A stretch of 64,000 nt of DNA, from positions 17,726,116 to 17,790,115 of the forward strand of contig NC_135997.1 of the NCBI RefSeq assembly GCF_048128805.1, in the 5' to 3' direction. This document shows positions 55,373 to 64,000 of this stretch, piece by piece; within the stretch, counting starts at the first letter, position 1, and each line of letters opens with the position of its first letter. Origin of the DNA: Centroberyx gerrardi (taxonomy: Eukaryota > Chordata > Actinopteri > Beryciformes > Berycidae). The translations under genes and the position numbers were made by a program. The notes under the pieces were generated by a model, which had not been told where the DNA came from, ran no database searches, and saw nothing but the letters and a program-made list of their open reading frames with translations.

Positions 55373-56720
55373 ATAGTATATAGTAGTAACTACATGAACT
55401 CTGTGTGTGCATGGATGTGGAGCTGTTTCTGTGAGAACTGAGAGGGGCAGAGAAAACTCCAACAAGTTTACTGTAAAACAACAGGCTCAGTAAATTAAAT
55501 AAATATTAGTCTCTTAAGAAATGTTTCTTCAATACAATTTTAGCCACTGAAATGACAAACCATTTTGGTTTAATTATTGTTGTTTGAATGTAGTAGTACT
55601 ACAATGGCTACATCTAGCCATTGTCACTGAAAGGGTTAACAGTAGGCCTAATAATAGTTTTATGACCTAGAAGTTGTAGAAACTGTTTTTGAAGAGAATT
55701 TTTTAACTACAGAAATGCAGAGACTATTCATCATCAATGGAGCAGCTTCAAAACAATTTTATTTAATTAAATCTCCTTTCATGTATTCAAATTTTGACTA
55801 AACTGCCACAAAGATCATAGAAATCACATGTAAATTCAGTGTTGCTAGAAGAAAACTAAGCCTGTGTGAATATGAGTCTTTTTCTAATATTTTGGCTCCA
55901 TGTGATTCCTTTACGACAAGCTTTCACTTCATTGGGACTTCATACCCAAGGTCCCTTCATGAGACTAGTTTGTTGTTCTGGTGTCTCCTCTGTTGCTCTG
56001 TAGAGCGCAGAGATGGCAGGCCCAAGCAGTCCGCTGACCACCCATGTCCTGAACACTGCGATGGGTGTCCCTGGGTCCAACATGGCCATCAGCCTCTATC
56101 GACTGGACCCTTCCACTGCCGTCTGGAGTCTGATCACCACTGGGTAAATCCTGAGAGCAAAATTCTCCACATTTATAGTCTGTGGAGAATCACAAACGTT
56201 ACTATTGGAAAATTCACAATACTTTTCACAAAACTTCAAATGGCCAATCGTGTCCTCTCTCTACAGGACTACTAATGAAGATGGCCGCTGCCCAGGACTC
56301 ATCAGCAGAGAAATGTTTACATCTGCTGTGTACAAAATGCACTTTGAGACAGCTCAGTACTGGCAGAGTATGGGGGAGACCTCCTTTTATCCATATGTTG
56401 AGGTGAGGAATGGCTCAATCTGTTAATGATCTGACACCTCAACATGCTCAGCTGTCATCCTTTAAGCAAATTATTCAATCAGACTTCGTTGTGTTCTTAT
56501 ATGTTTTTAAACTGACTGAGTGAATAAGCGTGCCAATGTTGTCTTTGTGCATGATGCAATTAACCAATCTGGGGGATTAATCTTAAATCTAATTGCTGAT
56601 CTCCTTCACATGTTCTCTGTTTCTTTGCAGATTGTCTTCACTATAGACGACCCCAGTCAGAAGTTCCATGTCCCTCTGCTTCTGAGTCGTTTCTCTTACA
56701 GCACGTACAGAGGGAGCTAG
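55191..56720 (+). CDS. urah: 5-hydroxyisourate hydrolase (HIUase), complete, four exons
   Basis: Exons are 55191-55244, 56004-56143, 56267-56402 and 56631-56720, coding 139 residues, the usual fish length. The enzyme hydrolyses 5-hydroxyisourate, the product of urate oxidase, to OHCU in the peroxisome. Exon 1 gives [18 protein letters not shown], which contains a PTS2 peroxisomal signal (R-L-x5-H-I). The body carries the transthyretin-like fold signatures: SPLTTHVLN with the first catalytic His, DGRCPGL with the Arg, FYPYVE, and the C-terminal [18 protein letters not shown] with the second His and the YRGS end that separates HIUase from transthyretin. All splice phases fit: 0 after exon 1, split Gly after exon 2, 0 after exon 3. 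A shorter start at the Met at 56013 would lose the PTS2. Confidence 0.95.
55341..55369 (+). repeat. TA microsatellite in urah intron 1
   Basis: About 14 perfect TA units. Confidence 0.95.
56004..56143 (+). CDS. urah: urah exon 2
   Basis: The acceptor is ctctgtag and the donor is ACTGG followed by gtaaat. It encodes [20 protein letters not shown], then [19 protein letters not shown] and VWSLITT, with the catalytic His in TTHVLN. Confidence 0.93.
56267..56402 (+). CDS. urah: urah exon 3
   Basis: The acceptor is ctctctacag and the donor is GAG followed by gtgagg. It encodes [17 protein letters not shown], then [12 protein letters not shown] and [10 protein letters not shown]. The DGRCPGL Arg is an active-site residue of HIUases. 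Confidence 0.95.
56631..56720 (+). CDS. urah: urah exon 4, YRGS terminus
   Basis: The acceptor is ttctttgcag and the frame ends at TAG. It encodes [18 protein letters not shown] then [11 protein letters not shown]. The YRGS C-terminal tetrapeptide is diagnostic of HIUase. Confidence 0.96.
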   Translation: MVFTIDDPSQKFHVPLLLSRFSYSTYRGS

Positions 56721-57700
56721 AGGTCAAAGGTCATGGCCCACTGATACATCAGAGGCAGAGAGGCAACTAGTACACCAAAGACATTCATTCAGCACCAGTT
56801 GAGCTGCCACTCACTATCTAGTGACAAAAATAATACTGTGTATTTGTGATGATGATGTTCAATTATAATGACGTTATAATCAACAGAATTGGCTATTTAG
56901 TTAAGCAAATTTATTTCAATTTATAGACTGTAATTTCAACAGTATTATCACCACTGCAACCATTGCGAGAAATTTTATCAAGATGTGCAATATAATTGTT
57001 AATTATTAAATATGTTAGTGTCTAAGCTTCACAGTCAGTATGTCTTTTCCTCCTGTCTCTGAGTTTTTTTTCCCGAAGGCATCTGTAATCTTTGTGTATT
57101 ATACACTGAATGAAACAGACTATAGTTCACATTTTTTAAGAAGATACACTGTAATCCTATACTCCATATAATCTGTCCTCAGCTCTAACAGTGTGAAGTC
57201 TTTTCCATGGATTTTATCTGGGCTGATATAGACTATCATTGTATGTTTTGGGAAAAAATTTAAATAAATAAGACTGTAACATGATACATCCTAGCATTGC
57301 TTTTGTATTGTCAGATATTTTTCATGTATTTTTTCGAACAGTTATTTTTCTAAATCTGAATGGTGAATATCAAAAGTTCTCTTTGTCTAGTTCTCTGATC
57401 CAGACTCACTAGAAGTTGGTGAATCACCGCTGGAAATGAGAAGAAAGCAACTTGCAGTTACATATTGGGTTAGCTAACAGGGTCATGGAGATCCATGCTG
57501 GGGGAAAGGGAAGAGAATGACAGGAAGTTTTGGTTGGGTATGGGAGAAGAAAGCTGAAGAAATGGGTTTATTAGACAAACAATTTAGTCCCACTGTTGTT
57601 GGCTACTTCCTGCAGTTCCACCATGGCTTTTTTCATTTCCACATATAGGCTAGCCTGAATTTGGAGTTATTAGAAATGGATTAAAAAGAACAGAAATAAA
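56721..57700 (+). other. urah 3' UTR and intergenic DNA
   Basis: The sequence is AT-rich with no coding potential. An aaataaataaga segment near 57260 could serve as the poly(A) signal. A LINE remnant begins shortly after. Confidence 0.5.
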
Positions 57701-58636
57701 GAAACTACTAGGCAAAGTGGCATCATACATTGTCTCCAAATATGGATTTTTTTTTTTTACAACCTTCATGGACAGCTCAAAACAACTAACAGAAGGAAAG
57801 GTTGGAGCAGTTTTTGTTGTCACTGAAAAAAAAAAAAAAAGAATAACAGATCACCTTTCAGTTTCTACAGGGGAAATGGTTGCTATCTTTTTAACTTTAC
57901 AACAGGTTAAGGGGGTGAGGCCACCTCAAGTTTTAATTCTTCAGATTCTTGTGCAGCATTGATGGGTTTACGGTCATGTAAGTCAATAAGGCAAGAGACC
58001 TAGTATTTGAAATTTTACCATCTCTGTTTACAATTCAGAGGATGGGGATCATTATACGTTTCATATGGATACCAGCACACTCTGGAACTGCAGGAAATGA
58101 ACAGGCAGATACAAGCGCAAAAGAAGCAACAAAAGCTGATCGGATCGATATTGAAATTAAGTTCAGTAAAGCGGAGACCAAAAGTCTAATAAGAGGACAA
58201 ATTAAAAGGAAATGTCAGAGTGGGATCAAGAAATGACGAGACAACATTTATACAGCATTCAAAAGGAGGTGGGGAAAACAAGAAGCTTAGGCCCAACAGG
58301 TCACATTGCTCATAGTTAAAAACAGCAAATGGAAACAGCACAGCATGTGTTATTTGAGTGTGCAAAATGTAGGGAAGATAGAGATAGAGAGATACTAAAA
58401 GAGACAGTTATGTTCAGGAGACATATGCTTTAAGTATTTGTTCCAGGGTTAGATTCTACAGGACTAATACACAGGATTTGAGTTTAACATTGTATTTATT
58501 TAGTTATTTATTTATTTGATTGTTGAGATTTGTGTTACTGTAGTTCCCTGGTTCATACTCCTTTTCAATTGGTGGCGGTAATGCACCAAAAGTTATTTGC
58601 CTACCGCCATAAAACCTAAAAGAAGAAGAAGAACAA
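57700..58636 (+). mobile_element. 5'-truncated LINE remnant with RNase H domain (I-clade-like)
   Basis: Frameshifted fragments show an RNase H domain: FMDSSKQLTEGKVGAVFVV, VSTGEMVAIFLTLQQVKG, then FIWIPAHSGTAGNEQADTSA. The last is the characteristic W-x-P-x-H-x-G-x-x-x-N-E-x-A-D block. After it comes a degenerate zinc-knuckle-like HVLFECAKC region. The 3' end, gtggcggtaatgcacc and ccgccataaaa followed by an (agaag)n tail, is the common 3' terminus of such fish LINEs as I recall them. The first RNase H motif has MDSSK where TDGSK is expected, and stop codons and frame breaks show it is dead. Confidence 0.8.
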
Positions 58637-58806
58637 GACTATGCTCGATTGCTCTACCCTGGATGTTGGCTTGATGTTTTTGATGTCGATTACTCTCCCC
58701 TGAGCTAGCTCGGGCCTTGCCCCTTTTAGGAGTTTTGTGTGCATAGCGTAACAGTATCTTACCCGTTTCAGTTTTAAGTTCTTTATTGAATTTTGTATCA
58801 TAAACA
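58637..58806 (+). promoter_or_regulatory. pdcd5 promoter and 5' UTR region
   Basis: This is the only DNA between the LINE tail and the pdcd5 ATG. No TATA box is obvious. The core promoter must lie here or within the LINE sequence. Confidence 0.4.
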
Positions 58807-58872
58807 ATGGCAGACGACGAATTAGAAGCAATCAGGCGGCAAAGGATGGCGGAGCTACAGGCAAAGCACGGG
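58807..58872 (+). CDS. pdcd5: pdcd5 exon 1
   Basis: From the start ATG to CACGGG followed by gtaagg, 22 codons, phase 0. It encodes the N-terminal helix [20 protein letters not shown] plus HG. Confidence 0.95.
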
Positions 58873-61800
58873 GTAAGGAGACAAGATGAGCTGAGAAAGC
58901 GTGTTTTTACCCACCATATAAGGGGATGCTCATGCTGCTAGCTAACTTAGTCTAGCTTAAACTCTAACCCTAGCCAAGTACAGTAACTCAACCACTTTAA
59001 CCGACCTAAAATTAACATAGCTGCCAACAAGCTAGTTTTCCATGATGCGAAGCTTATGCCGAATGGAAGTGTAATCAACCGAGTTACATAAATAATACCT
59101 AACGGTACTCCACTGTCAGAATTTCTGCCTGAGTTCTAAGCATTGACATGGCAACACGTTAAGCTAACACGCCCCAACTAGCTTAACGGTAGCTGAGCAA
59201 CAAATCTGTCTTTTCCAAATTTCTTTTGGTCAAAAGAATAGGCGGACTTTGGACTCGGGGACATATTGGGAATATTTCCGTGTTCTTTAGTTGTCAAAGA
59301 GAGGGCAGGCCAGCGTCTGAGTTTATAGGGTTTATACACCATTTTGAACATCCGTATCTGCTCAAGTGCAACATCAGCACACCGTTGCACATCAGGATTT
59401 ATTAACTACGTAGTAAAGTGACAAGTTAAATTATCGTGTTTTAAAGTAAAAGGTGGATATCTCTCTGTTGTCATCTGATTGAGTTGTAAAAATAATAAAT
59501 ACAAATTTATACTGAATCAAATAATGATGGAATTCATTATGAATATTGGGTTAATTGAGGCCTAAATATTTGTACATTTTTTAAGACATTTAACTGAACA
59601 CACACACAGTTTGTAGGTATGTAATGTTGGTGATTGTAGGCTTTACTGGGCCTAAACCAGTCATGCACTGCCCAAGCCACTCAGTCCCTATATCTCTTCA
59701 TCTTTCAGTTGTTGAGCCAAACCAGTAATTTCCAGTTATGAATTCAGAACTGATTTGCAAATTTTGTTAGGAAACATTGCAGTGAATGTGCCAAAGGCCA
59801 ATGAAAGATGACACATCATGTGGGTTAGCTAATGAAACACCAGTTGTGAAGTGTGAAGATACAGGGACATTTTTTTAATCAAATATAATATATTAAACCT
59901 TGAGATCTCCCTTACTGGCTCGGCCCCATCAGTGAGGTGTAAGAGCTCTGCTGTGCTGGACTGTGTTTAACCTGTCAGGACTGGTCCTGAAAGAGTCCGT
60001 ATCTCACATGAACACCTCTGCCTGGCGTCTTGGTGTTGTCTAAATATAAAGTTCATCTACACAGTCGGTCCTGGCCTTAAATCAAATTTCAGCAGCTCTT
60101 TCCCCAACTGCACGTTACTTTCTCGTTTGAAACATGTTGTGATAAACTCTGTTTAAGAAAACTGCTCTTACGACTATAAATACCTAGGTCAAATAACCCA
60201 TTCCAAAATCGTGTTTTAGAGACAGTGGTATCAAATCTGTTGAGTCAAAAGTTGGACTTTCCACAGCAGTGAGATTACCCTTCTGAAATCAGCAAAATCA
60301 ACTTTCAGCAGCAGAAACTTGGGGAGGCTCATTTTAATTCCATGACAGTTGTCCAACTAGGCTACTTTTCATTTGGAATTTGTGAGACTATCTCAGCATG
60401 TTTAGTGTATGCTGGAGTTATTAGGCTATAAATCTTCCAACTGGATGAATACGATGGTACAAGCTAAGTGTGACTTTTTCACTTAATCTTTCAGGATGCT
60501 TCAAATGAGCAGCAAGGACAGGAGGCCAAACAAAGGTAAGACGCGTCATTTGTTAATAGATGCCCAAGCATTTATACATTTGGGATCTAAGATGTTTACT
60601 GAAAACCTTGTTAAAATTGTATTTTGTTTGATTGGTTAAATTGAAAGTTATTGAATTTTCCAAACGCATCCTTTTTTACAGGCTGTTTCATACTAACATC
60701 ACAACTGGACTTTGTTTTGATTGGCTCACATCCCTAAACAATTGCTAAAATCCTTCCAATCAGGCCAGTTTGTAGCATTTGAAGTGAGGCCCCCCAAAAA
60801 TTCTCCACTCAGCAAGTTTGCCTCATATGAATTAGAGCAGCTGGTATGTCGGCTAATCTGGGTCCAGTATTGTGACTGTTCTGCCTGTGCGCATTTAGTC
60901 TTTCAGTTCATTCATTGTATACCCTTTAAAATCAGCTACATTTATATGCAAAATATGAAGGACATTATTGTTGTGCTGAGCCATAGCATATTTGAAAACA
61001 ACTTAATAAAAATGGAATAATAATGGACCTGCCAGTGTGGCTATGGGACAAAGCTAGTGTTCTGTTGGCTTGGCAGCAGATGTTTTGATGTTTTTTTTTC
61101 TTTTTTCTTTTATCTAATCCAGTTGGTCTCAGATCCAAACAACAGATAGTGCTGATGTGGCAATATTGTTCTGGTACTATCTCTTCACAGAGAAACGGAG
61201 ATGAGGAACTCTATATTGGCTCAAGTTCTAGACCAGTCTGCCCGTGCCAGATGTAAGTCTGCTCTCAAATTTGTTATCGTTTATCTTATTTAAAGGGAAC
61301 ACTTGGAAATCAGTGCTACTCTTGTGGGAATACAAAATGTTAGAAAATACACTGACATACAGTGTAAATGCTCTACTAGGTCGTAGCATCATCACTGTAT
61401 AAAGCCAAGTCAGCCCTAGGGCATTAAGAGTGTAGTACAGAATCACTACAAAATTTGCAGTGTAAATAAATGTCCTATGACCCCATGCCCTATGAGTTTT
61501 GCAAAAATTGGCTGATGTTCCCTTCAATTTATATCATATCATGCAACATCAGATAGCAGGTACCTAATCAGTGTGCCTGCTTGTAATCACAAGTTGGTAC
61601 AATTATCTTCTTCTCTTTTCAGTGAGCAATCTTGCTTTGGTGAAGCCAGAGAAGGCCAACGCAGTTGAGAACTATCTCATTCAGATGGCTCGTTTTGGGA
61701 AGTTAGGAGGAAAGGTGAGAGAATGACCTCTGATGCTTGGAATATGTTTGTTGATATTCTTCCATATACGCTCAGTGCAATGAATGGATTTCCTCCTCTG

Positions 61801-62005
61801 TCAGATTTCAGAGTCGGGCTTGATCGAGATCCTAGAAAAAGTCAGTCAGCAAACGGAGAAAAAGACAACTGTCACAGTAAGTACCACTGGAATGTCACAT
61901 TGAATCATTATCGTTGACTAGGCCATCTTGCATCATTTGACGCTCTGTACTTTTCAGTTCAACAGACGGAGGGTGATGGACTCAGACGAGGAGGACGATT
62001 ACTAG
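58807..62005 (+). CDS. pdcd5: Programmed cell death protein 5, complete, six exons
   Basis: Exons are 58807-58872, 60495-60535, 61191-61252, 61623-61714, 61805-61876 and 61958-62005, coding 126 residues (human 125). All junctions are GT-AG and in phase. It starts [20 protein letters not shown], continues [59 protein letters not shown], and ends [15 protein letters not shown]. This matches PDCD5 along its whole length. PDCD5 is a small helical-bundle protein of cytosol and nucleus, linked to apoptosis and to chaperonin (CCT) and TIP60 regulation. The acidic DSDEEDDY tail carries the known CK2-type serine. Only the exon 2 stretch ([14 protein letters not shown]) differs notably, as this loop does among vertebrates. 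Confidence 0.97.
58873..60494 (+). other. pdcd5 intron 1
   Basis: 1.6 kb, gtaagg to ctttcag. No coding sequence or clear repeat boundary was found; the GCTAGCT-rich part near 58935-59170 looks like decayed dispersed repeat but has no termini I can define. Confidence 0.7.
60495..60535 (+). CDS. pdcd5: pdcd5 exon 2
   Basis: 41 bp after ctttcag, donor AAAG followed by gtaaga. It encodes [13 protein letters not shown] and the first two bases of an Arg codon. Confidence 0.9.
60536..61190 (+). other. pdcd5 intron 2
   Basis: 655 bp with nothing recognisable. A 99-codon frame at 60721-61020 has no splice or family support. Confidence 0.7.
61191..61252 (+). CDS. pdcd5: pdcd5 exon 3
   Basis: 62 bp after ctcttcacag, donor AGAT followed by gtaagt. 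It encodes [20 protein letters not shown], the most conserved core helix. Confidence 0.95.
61291..61530. mobile_element. Possible small DNA element in pdcd5 intron 3
   Basis: The left end TTTAAAGGGAACACTTGG and the reverse complement of the right end, TTGAAGGGAACATCAGCC, share AAGGGAACA as an inverted repeat. The sequence between has no coding capacity. The edges are approximate. Confidence 0.4.
61623..61714 (+). CDS. pdcd5: pdcd5 exon 4
   Basis: 92 bp after cttttcag, donor AAAG followed by gtgaga. It encodes [20 protein letters not shown] then [11 protein letters not shown]. Confidence 0.95.
61805..61876 (+). CDS. pdcd5: pdcd5 exon 5
   Basis: 72 bp after ctgtcag, donor ACA followed by gtaagt. 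It encodes [20 protein letters not shown] then TTVT. Confidence 0.93.
61958..62005 (+). CDS. pdcd5: pdcd5 exon 6, acidic tail
   Basis: 48 bp after cttttcag, ending TAG. It encodes [15 protein letters not shown]. Confidence 0.95.
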   Translation, partial: FNRRRVMDSDEEDDY

Positions 62006-62605
62006 CACTCTGAACGGGAGCCTTGAAGTGAGCCAGGCTGGTTAACAGCAGAATTCAGGAGAGGATGTGCTTTAGTGGGACTCTGTTGATAGAATATTTG
62101 ACCAGTGATTTCCCCTTAGTTGAATCCTGGGATGCCACACCAGCGTCTGTGTGGTTCTGGAAACTACATACTAAGAAGGAAGAACAATTTGGGTGGGGTT
62201 GATATTGTGGCAATGAGTCATGGAGGGGTATAACATACACAGTGTGAATATAACTGTGCTTTTGCAGTCTCTTTTCAAGCAAGACGCTACAAGTTTGCAC
62301 TGCGTGTGTTGTACCCCTGACTGACCATAACAATCCTTTAGTGCTTCTCTATAGGTAGCTACTCCTTTTCTTTATTTTCACCATGGTTGACTTTGGTTGT
62401 TCAAACACAAGAAGCTGGACAAAATGCAAAACAGATACTGTTGCAGATGCATTTTATCTAGACTGCTTTGTGAATACTGTACATTATTTTCTGTTCAATG
62501 CTAGCATCCCATTAACCTTGGATGTTGCACTTTGATATGTTCCTTTTTTTTTGCTGGCATGTATCTTAAAGGTTTACATAAAAAAATAAAAAAGCCTTAA
62601 ATTCA
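62006..62605 (+). other. pdcd5: pdcd5 3' UTR
   Basis: About 600 bp from the TAG to shortly past the poly(A) signal at 62585-62590, with no competing canonical signal seen earlier. Confidence 0.6.
62585..62590 (+). terminator. pdcd5 poly(A) signal
   Basis: A canonical AATAAA in an A-rich run about 580 bp after the pdcd5 stop codon. Confidence 0.6.
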
Positions 62606-63102
62606 AATGTTTGTTTTTACACTGAACCATTACTAAAGTTACCAATTGTTTTAAGAATAACGGTTCACTCCTCTTGAAATTTTTTAATTTTTTTCATCTT
62701 TACACAAGTTGATGTTACATTTAGTCAAGGCACCGGTTTCTTTTACTTGTGTCTATGTTCGATGCAAGTGCGGGACGGCTGTGCCACATCATCAGACATT
62801 ATCCTCAGCACCTCGGGAAGAGTCGGCTTACTGTGTCTGTATGAAGAATTTCCTCCATTCTTTTTTTTTTTTAAAGGAACCACAATTTCAATTTTTTGAA
62901 AAAACAACAGTTACTGATTTGCCAAATGTATTATATCCACCCAACTTTAAAAATAAAAAAGCATAAATGAGAAACAGGCGATTTTATTTTCACCTATAAA
63001 TAATGCATTGGCTTTTTTTTTTTATCTAATTGAGTGACCATGTGTGTTAAATTAATACAGTAGGCCATCAAGGAGGTTTTTATAGCCTCAAATGCTCTAT
63101 AC
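62606..63102. other. Intergenic DNA between pdcd5 and mvd
   Basis: AT-rich DNA with A and T homopolymers and no gene seen. It ends at the target duplication of a hAT-like element. Confidence 0.5.
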
Positions 63103-63437
63103 CAGTAGTTCATCAACGTGGGGTCCGGGGACCACCGGGGGTCCTTGAGGCGGTTCCAGGGGGTCCCCAGCAAATTGATGAATTGTTACATCATCATTAT
63201 TTCATTTACAATAAGTTAAAGCAATTAGAGAATGTACAAGAATTACTATTTTGATAATAGTTTCACTGTCTCTCTACCAACAATTCAGATAGTGATGGAA
63301 TTCTGGACAAAATCATATCTAGCAATAAAAATATCTAGCAATTTGTCCGAGAGACGAAATGTCATCAAATGGGGGTCTGTGGCTCTAATGTGAACTAAAT
63401 TCGGGGTCGTTGATTTGAAAAAGGTTGAGAATCACTG
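63103..63437. mobile_element. Non-autonomous hAT-type element with perfect 8-bp TSD
   Basis: The element of 335 bp starts CAGTAGTTCATCAACGTGG and ends AAAAAGGTTGAGAATCACTG, giving imperfect terminal inverted repeats of the CAGTG-TTCTCAA type. It is flanked on both sides by CTCTATAC (63095-63102 and 63438-63445). An 8-bp duplication and CAGTG termini are hAT superfamily traits. It has no coding capacity. Confidence 0.85.
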
Positions 63438-63536
63438 CTCTATACACTCTGTACCAGCTCTGTACACACTCCCTCCATGTGGGACGGTCCCCTGACCTTG
63501 CCCCATTTTCGCACGACTGTGGTCAGATGATTTCTT

Positions 63537-63617
63537 ATTGGCTATCGCGATTCTTTAACGAAGAAGGCTTCGCTCTGATTGGCGGTGGGCGTAGCCACAT
63601 GTTCAACCCCAACCAAT
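63537..63617 (+). promoter_or_regulatory. CCAAT-box cluster of the mvd promoter
   Basis: Two inverted CCAAT boxes (ATTGG at 63537-63541 and 63578-63582) and one direct box (CCAAT at 63613-63617) lie 175-255 bp before the mvd ATG in a locally GC-richer stretch. Sterol-synthesis genes are typically driven by SREBP together with NF-Y, which binds CCAAT. I could not identify a clear sterol regulatory element by eye. Confidence 0.5.
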
Positions 63618-63792
63618 AGGGAGAAGCCTCGGCGAAGCGCTACGGTTGTGTGCAGACATTACTATAGTTAGCCATACCATAGCCACTGAATACTACAACA
63701 GGATCGTACGGTGTATTTCAGAATATCCAGGTATCAAACAGTATTTAACAATAACAATTTAACAATATTTTTATCAGCTGAAATAGACAACT

Positions 63793-63868
63793 ATGCCTGA
63801 AGACAATGTCGACAAGCCAAACATGGCTACATGCACCGCTCCTGTCAATATAGCCGTCATCAAATACT
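63793..63868 (+). CDS. mvd: Mevalonate diphosphate decarboxylase, first coding exon (3' truncated by window)
   Basis: The exon reads MPEDNVDKPNMATCTAPVNI then AVIKY and breaks inside a codon beginning T, donor gtgagt. TCTAPVNIAVIKY followed by Trp (T + GG) is the invariant start of eukaryotic MVD, whose next residues GKRDE would be in the next exon outside the window. The enzyme converts mevalonate 5-diphosphate to isopentenyl diphosphate in the cytosol (isoprenoid and cholesterol synthesis). An internal Met at codon 11 is a possible alternative start close to the mammalian one. Confidence 0.93.
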
Positions 63869-64000
63869 GTGAGTATCACCTAGTCACACTTTAGCCTTGT
63901 GTAGGTGAAGGTAAGGGCTTAAGGCAAACCAAATAAGCCTGTGTAATGGATATTACATGCACTTTTTGTATGGAGACATTATTGCCTCCTCATTGAACAC
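63869..64000 (+). other. mvd intron 1 (partial)
   Basis: Starts gtgagtatc and runs to the window end with nothing recognisable. Confidence 0.7.

Noticed and set aside
60721..61020. 99-codon frame in pdcd5 intron 2
   Set aside because: Would disrupt the well-supported pdcd5 exon 2 to exon 3 junction; no similarity recognised.

Overview
The window is nuclear DNA of a ray-finned (teleost) fish. The evidence is intron-split vertebrate genes with GT-AG junctions, very dense CA/TG and GA/TC microsatellites, and several repeat types common in teleosts: tRNA-derived SINEs, hAT-like and TTAA-flanked non-autonomous DNA elements, and remnants of RNase-H-bearing LINEs. All identified genes are on the + strand. 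There are no bacterial features, rRNA genes, CRISPR arrays or intact viruses.

Region 1 (1-51204) holds the 3' two thirds of a large gene of the RALY / RALYL / hnRNP C RNA-binding family. Six coding exons were placed (22135-22210, 43525-43575, 47792-47961, 48773-48886, 50200-50360, 51166-51204) and their phases fit at every junction. The RRM exons are not visible and probably lie before position 1. The first 22 kb and the 21 kb intron that follows are repeat-rich non-coding DNA. The middle of the protein is an Arg/Ser-rich segment unlike the usual RALY/hnRNP C linker. Three of the five acceptors inside the window sit against simple repeats (TC, TG and GTCT).

Region 2 (51205-55190) is the 3' UTR and intergenic DNA. 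It contains one candidate terminal exon of an unknown gene on the - strand (53185-53440).

Region 3 (55191-56720) is urah, 5-hydroxyisourate hydrolase, in four exons. The small first exon, which no long ORF reveals, encodes an N-terminal PTS2 peroxisomal signal. This fits a peroxisomal role after urate oxidase.

Region 4 (56721-62605) begins with a 5'-truncated, broken LINE whose 3' end stops about 170 bp before the pdcd5 start codon. Complete six-exon pdcd5 (126 aa) follows, with a poly(A) signal at 62585.

Region 5 (62606-64000) holds a hAT-type element with a perfect 8-bp target duplication, then a CCAAT-box-rich promoter and the first coding exon of mvd (mevalonate diphosphate decarboxylase). 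mvd runs off the window.

The genes do not form an operon-like unit: urate breakdown, apoptosis/prefoldin-related biology, sterol synthesis and RNA processing are unrelated. From memory of human maps, MVD and the URAH pseudogene both lie at 16q24, as does CBFA2T3. RALY and RALYL lie near CBFA2T2 and RUNX1T1. The RALY-family gene here may therefore be a third ohnolog of that family; this is inference. I found no convincing novel defence or mobile system. The most useful leads are the divergent RALY-family gene with repeat-driven splice sites, the hidden PTS2 exon, the unexplained - strand exon, a perfect 32-bp palindrome, a long intronic inverted repeat and a nested transposon.
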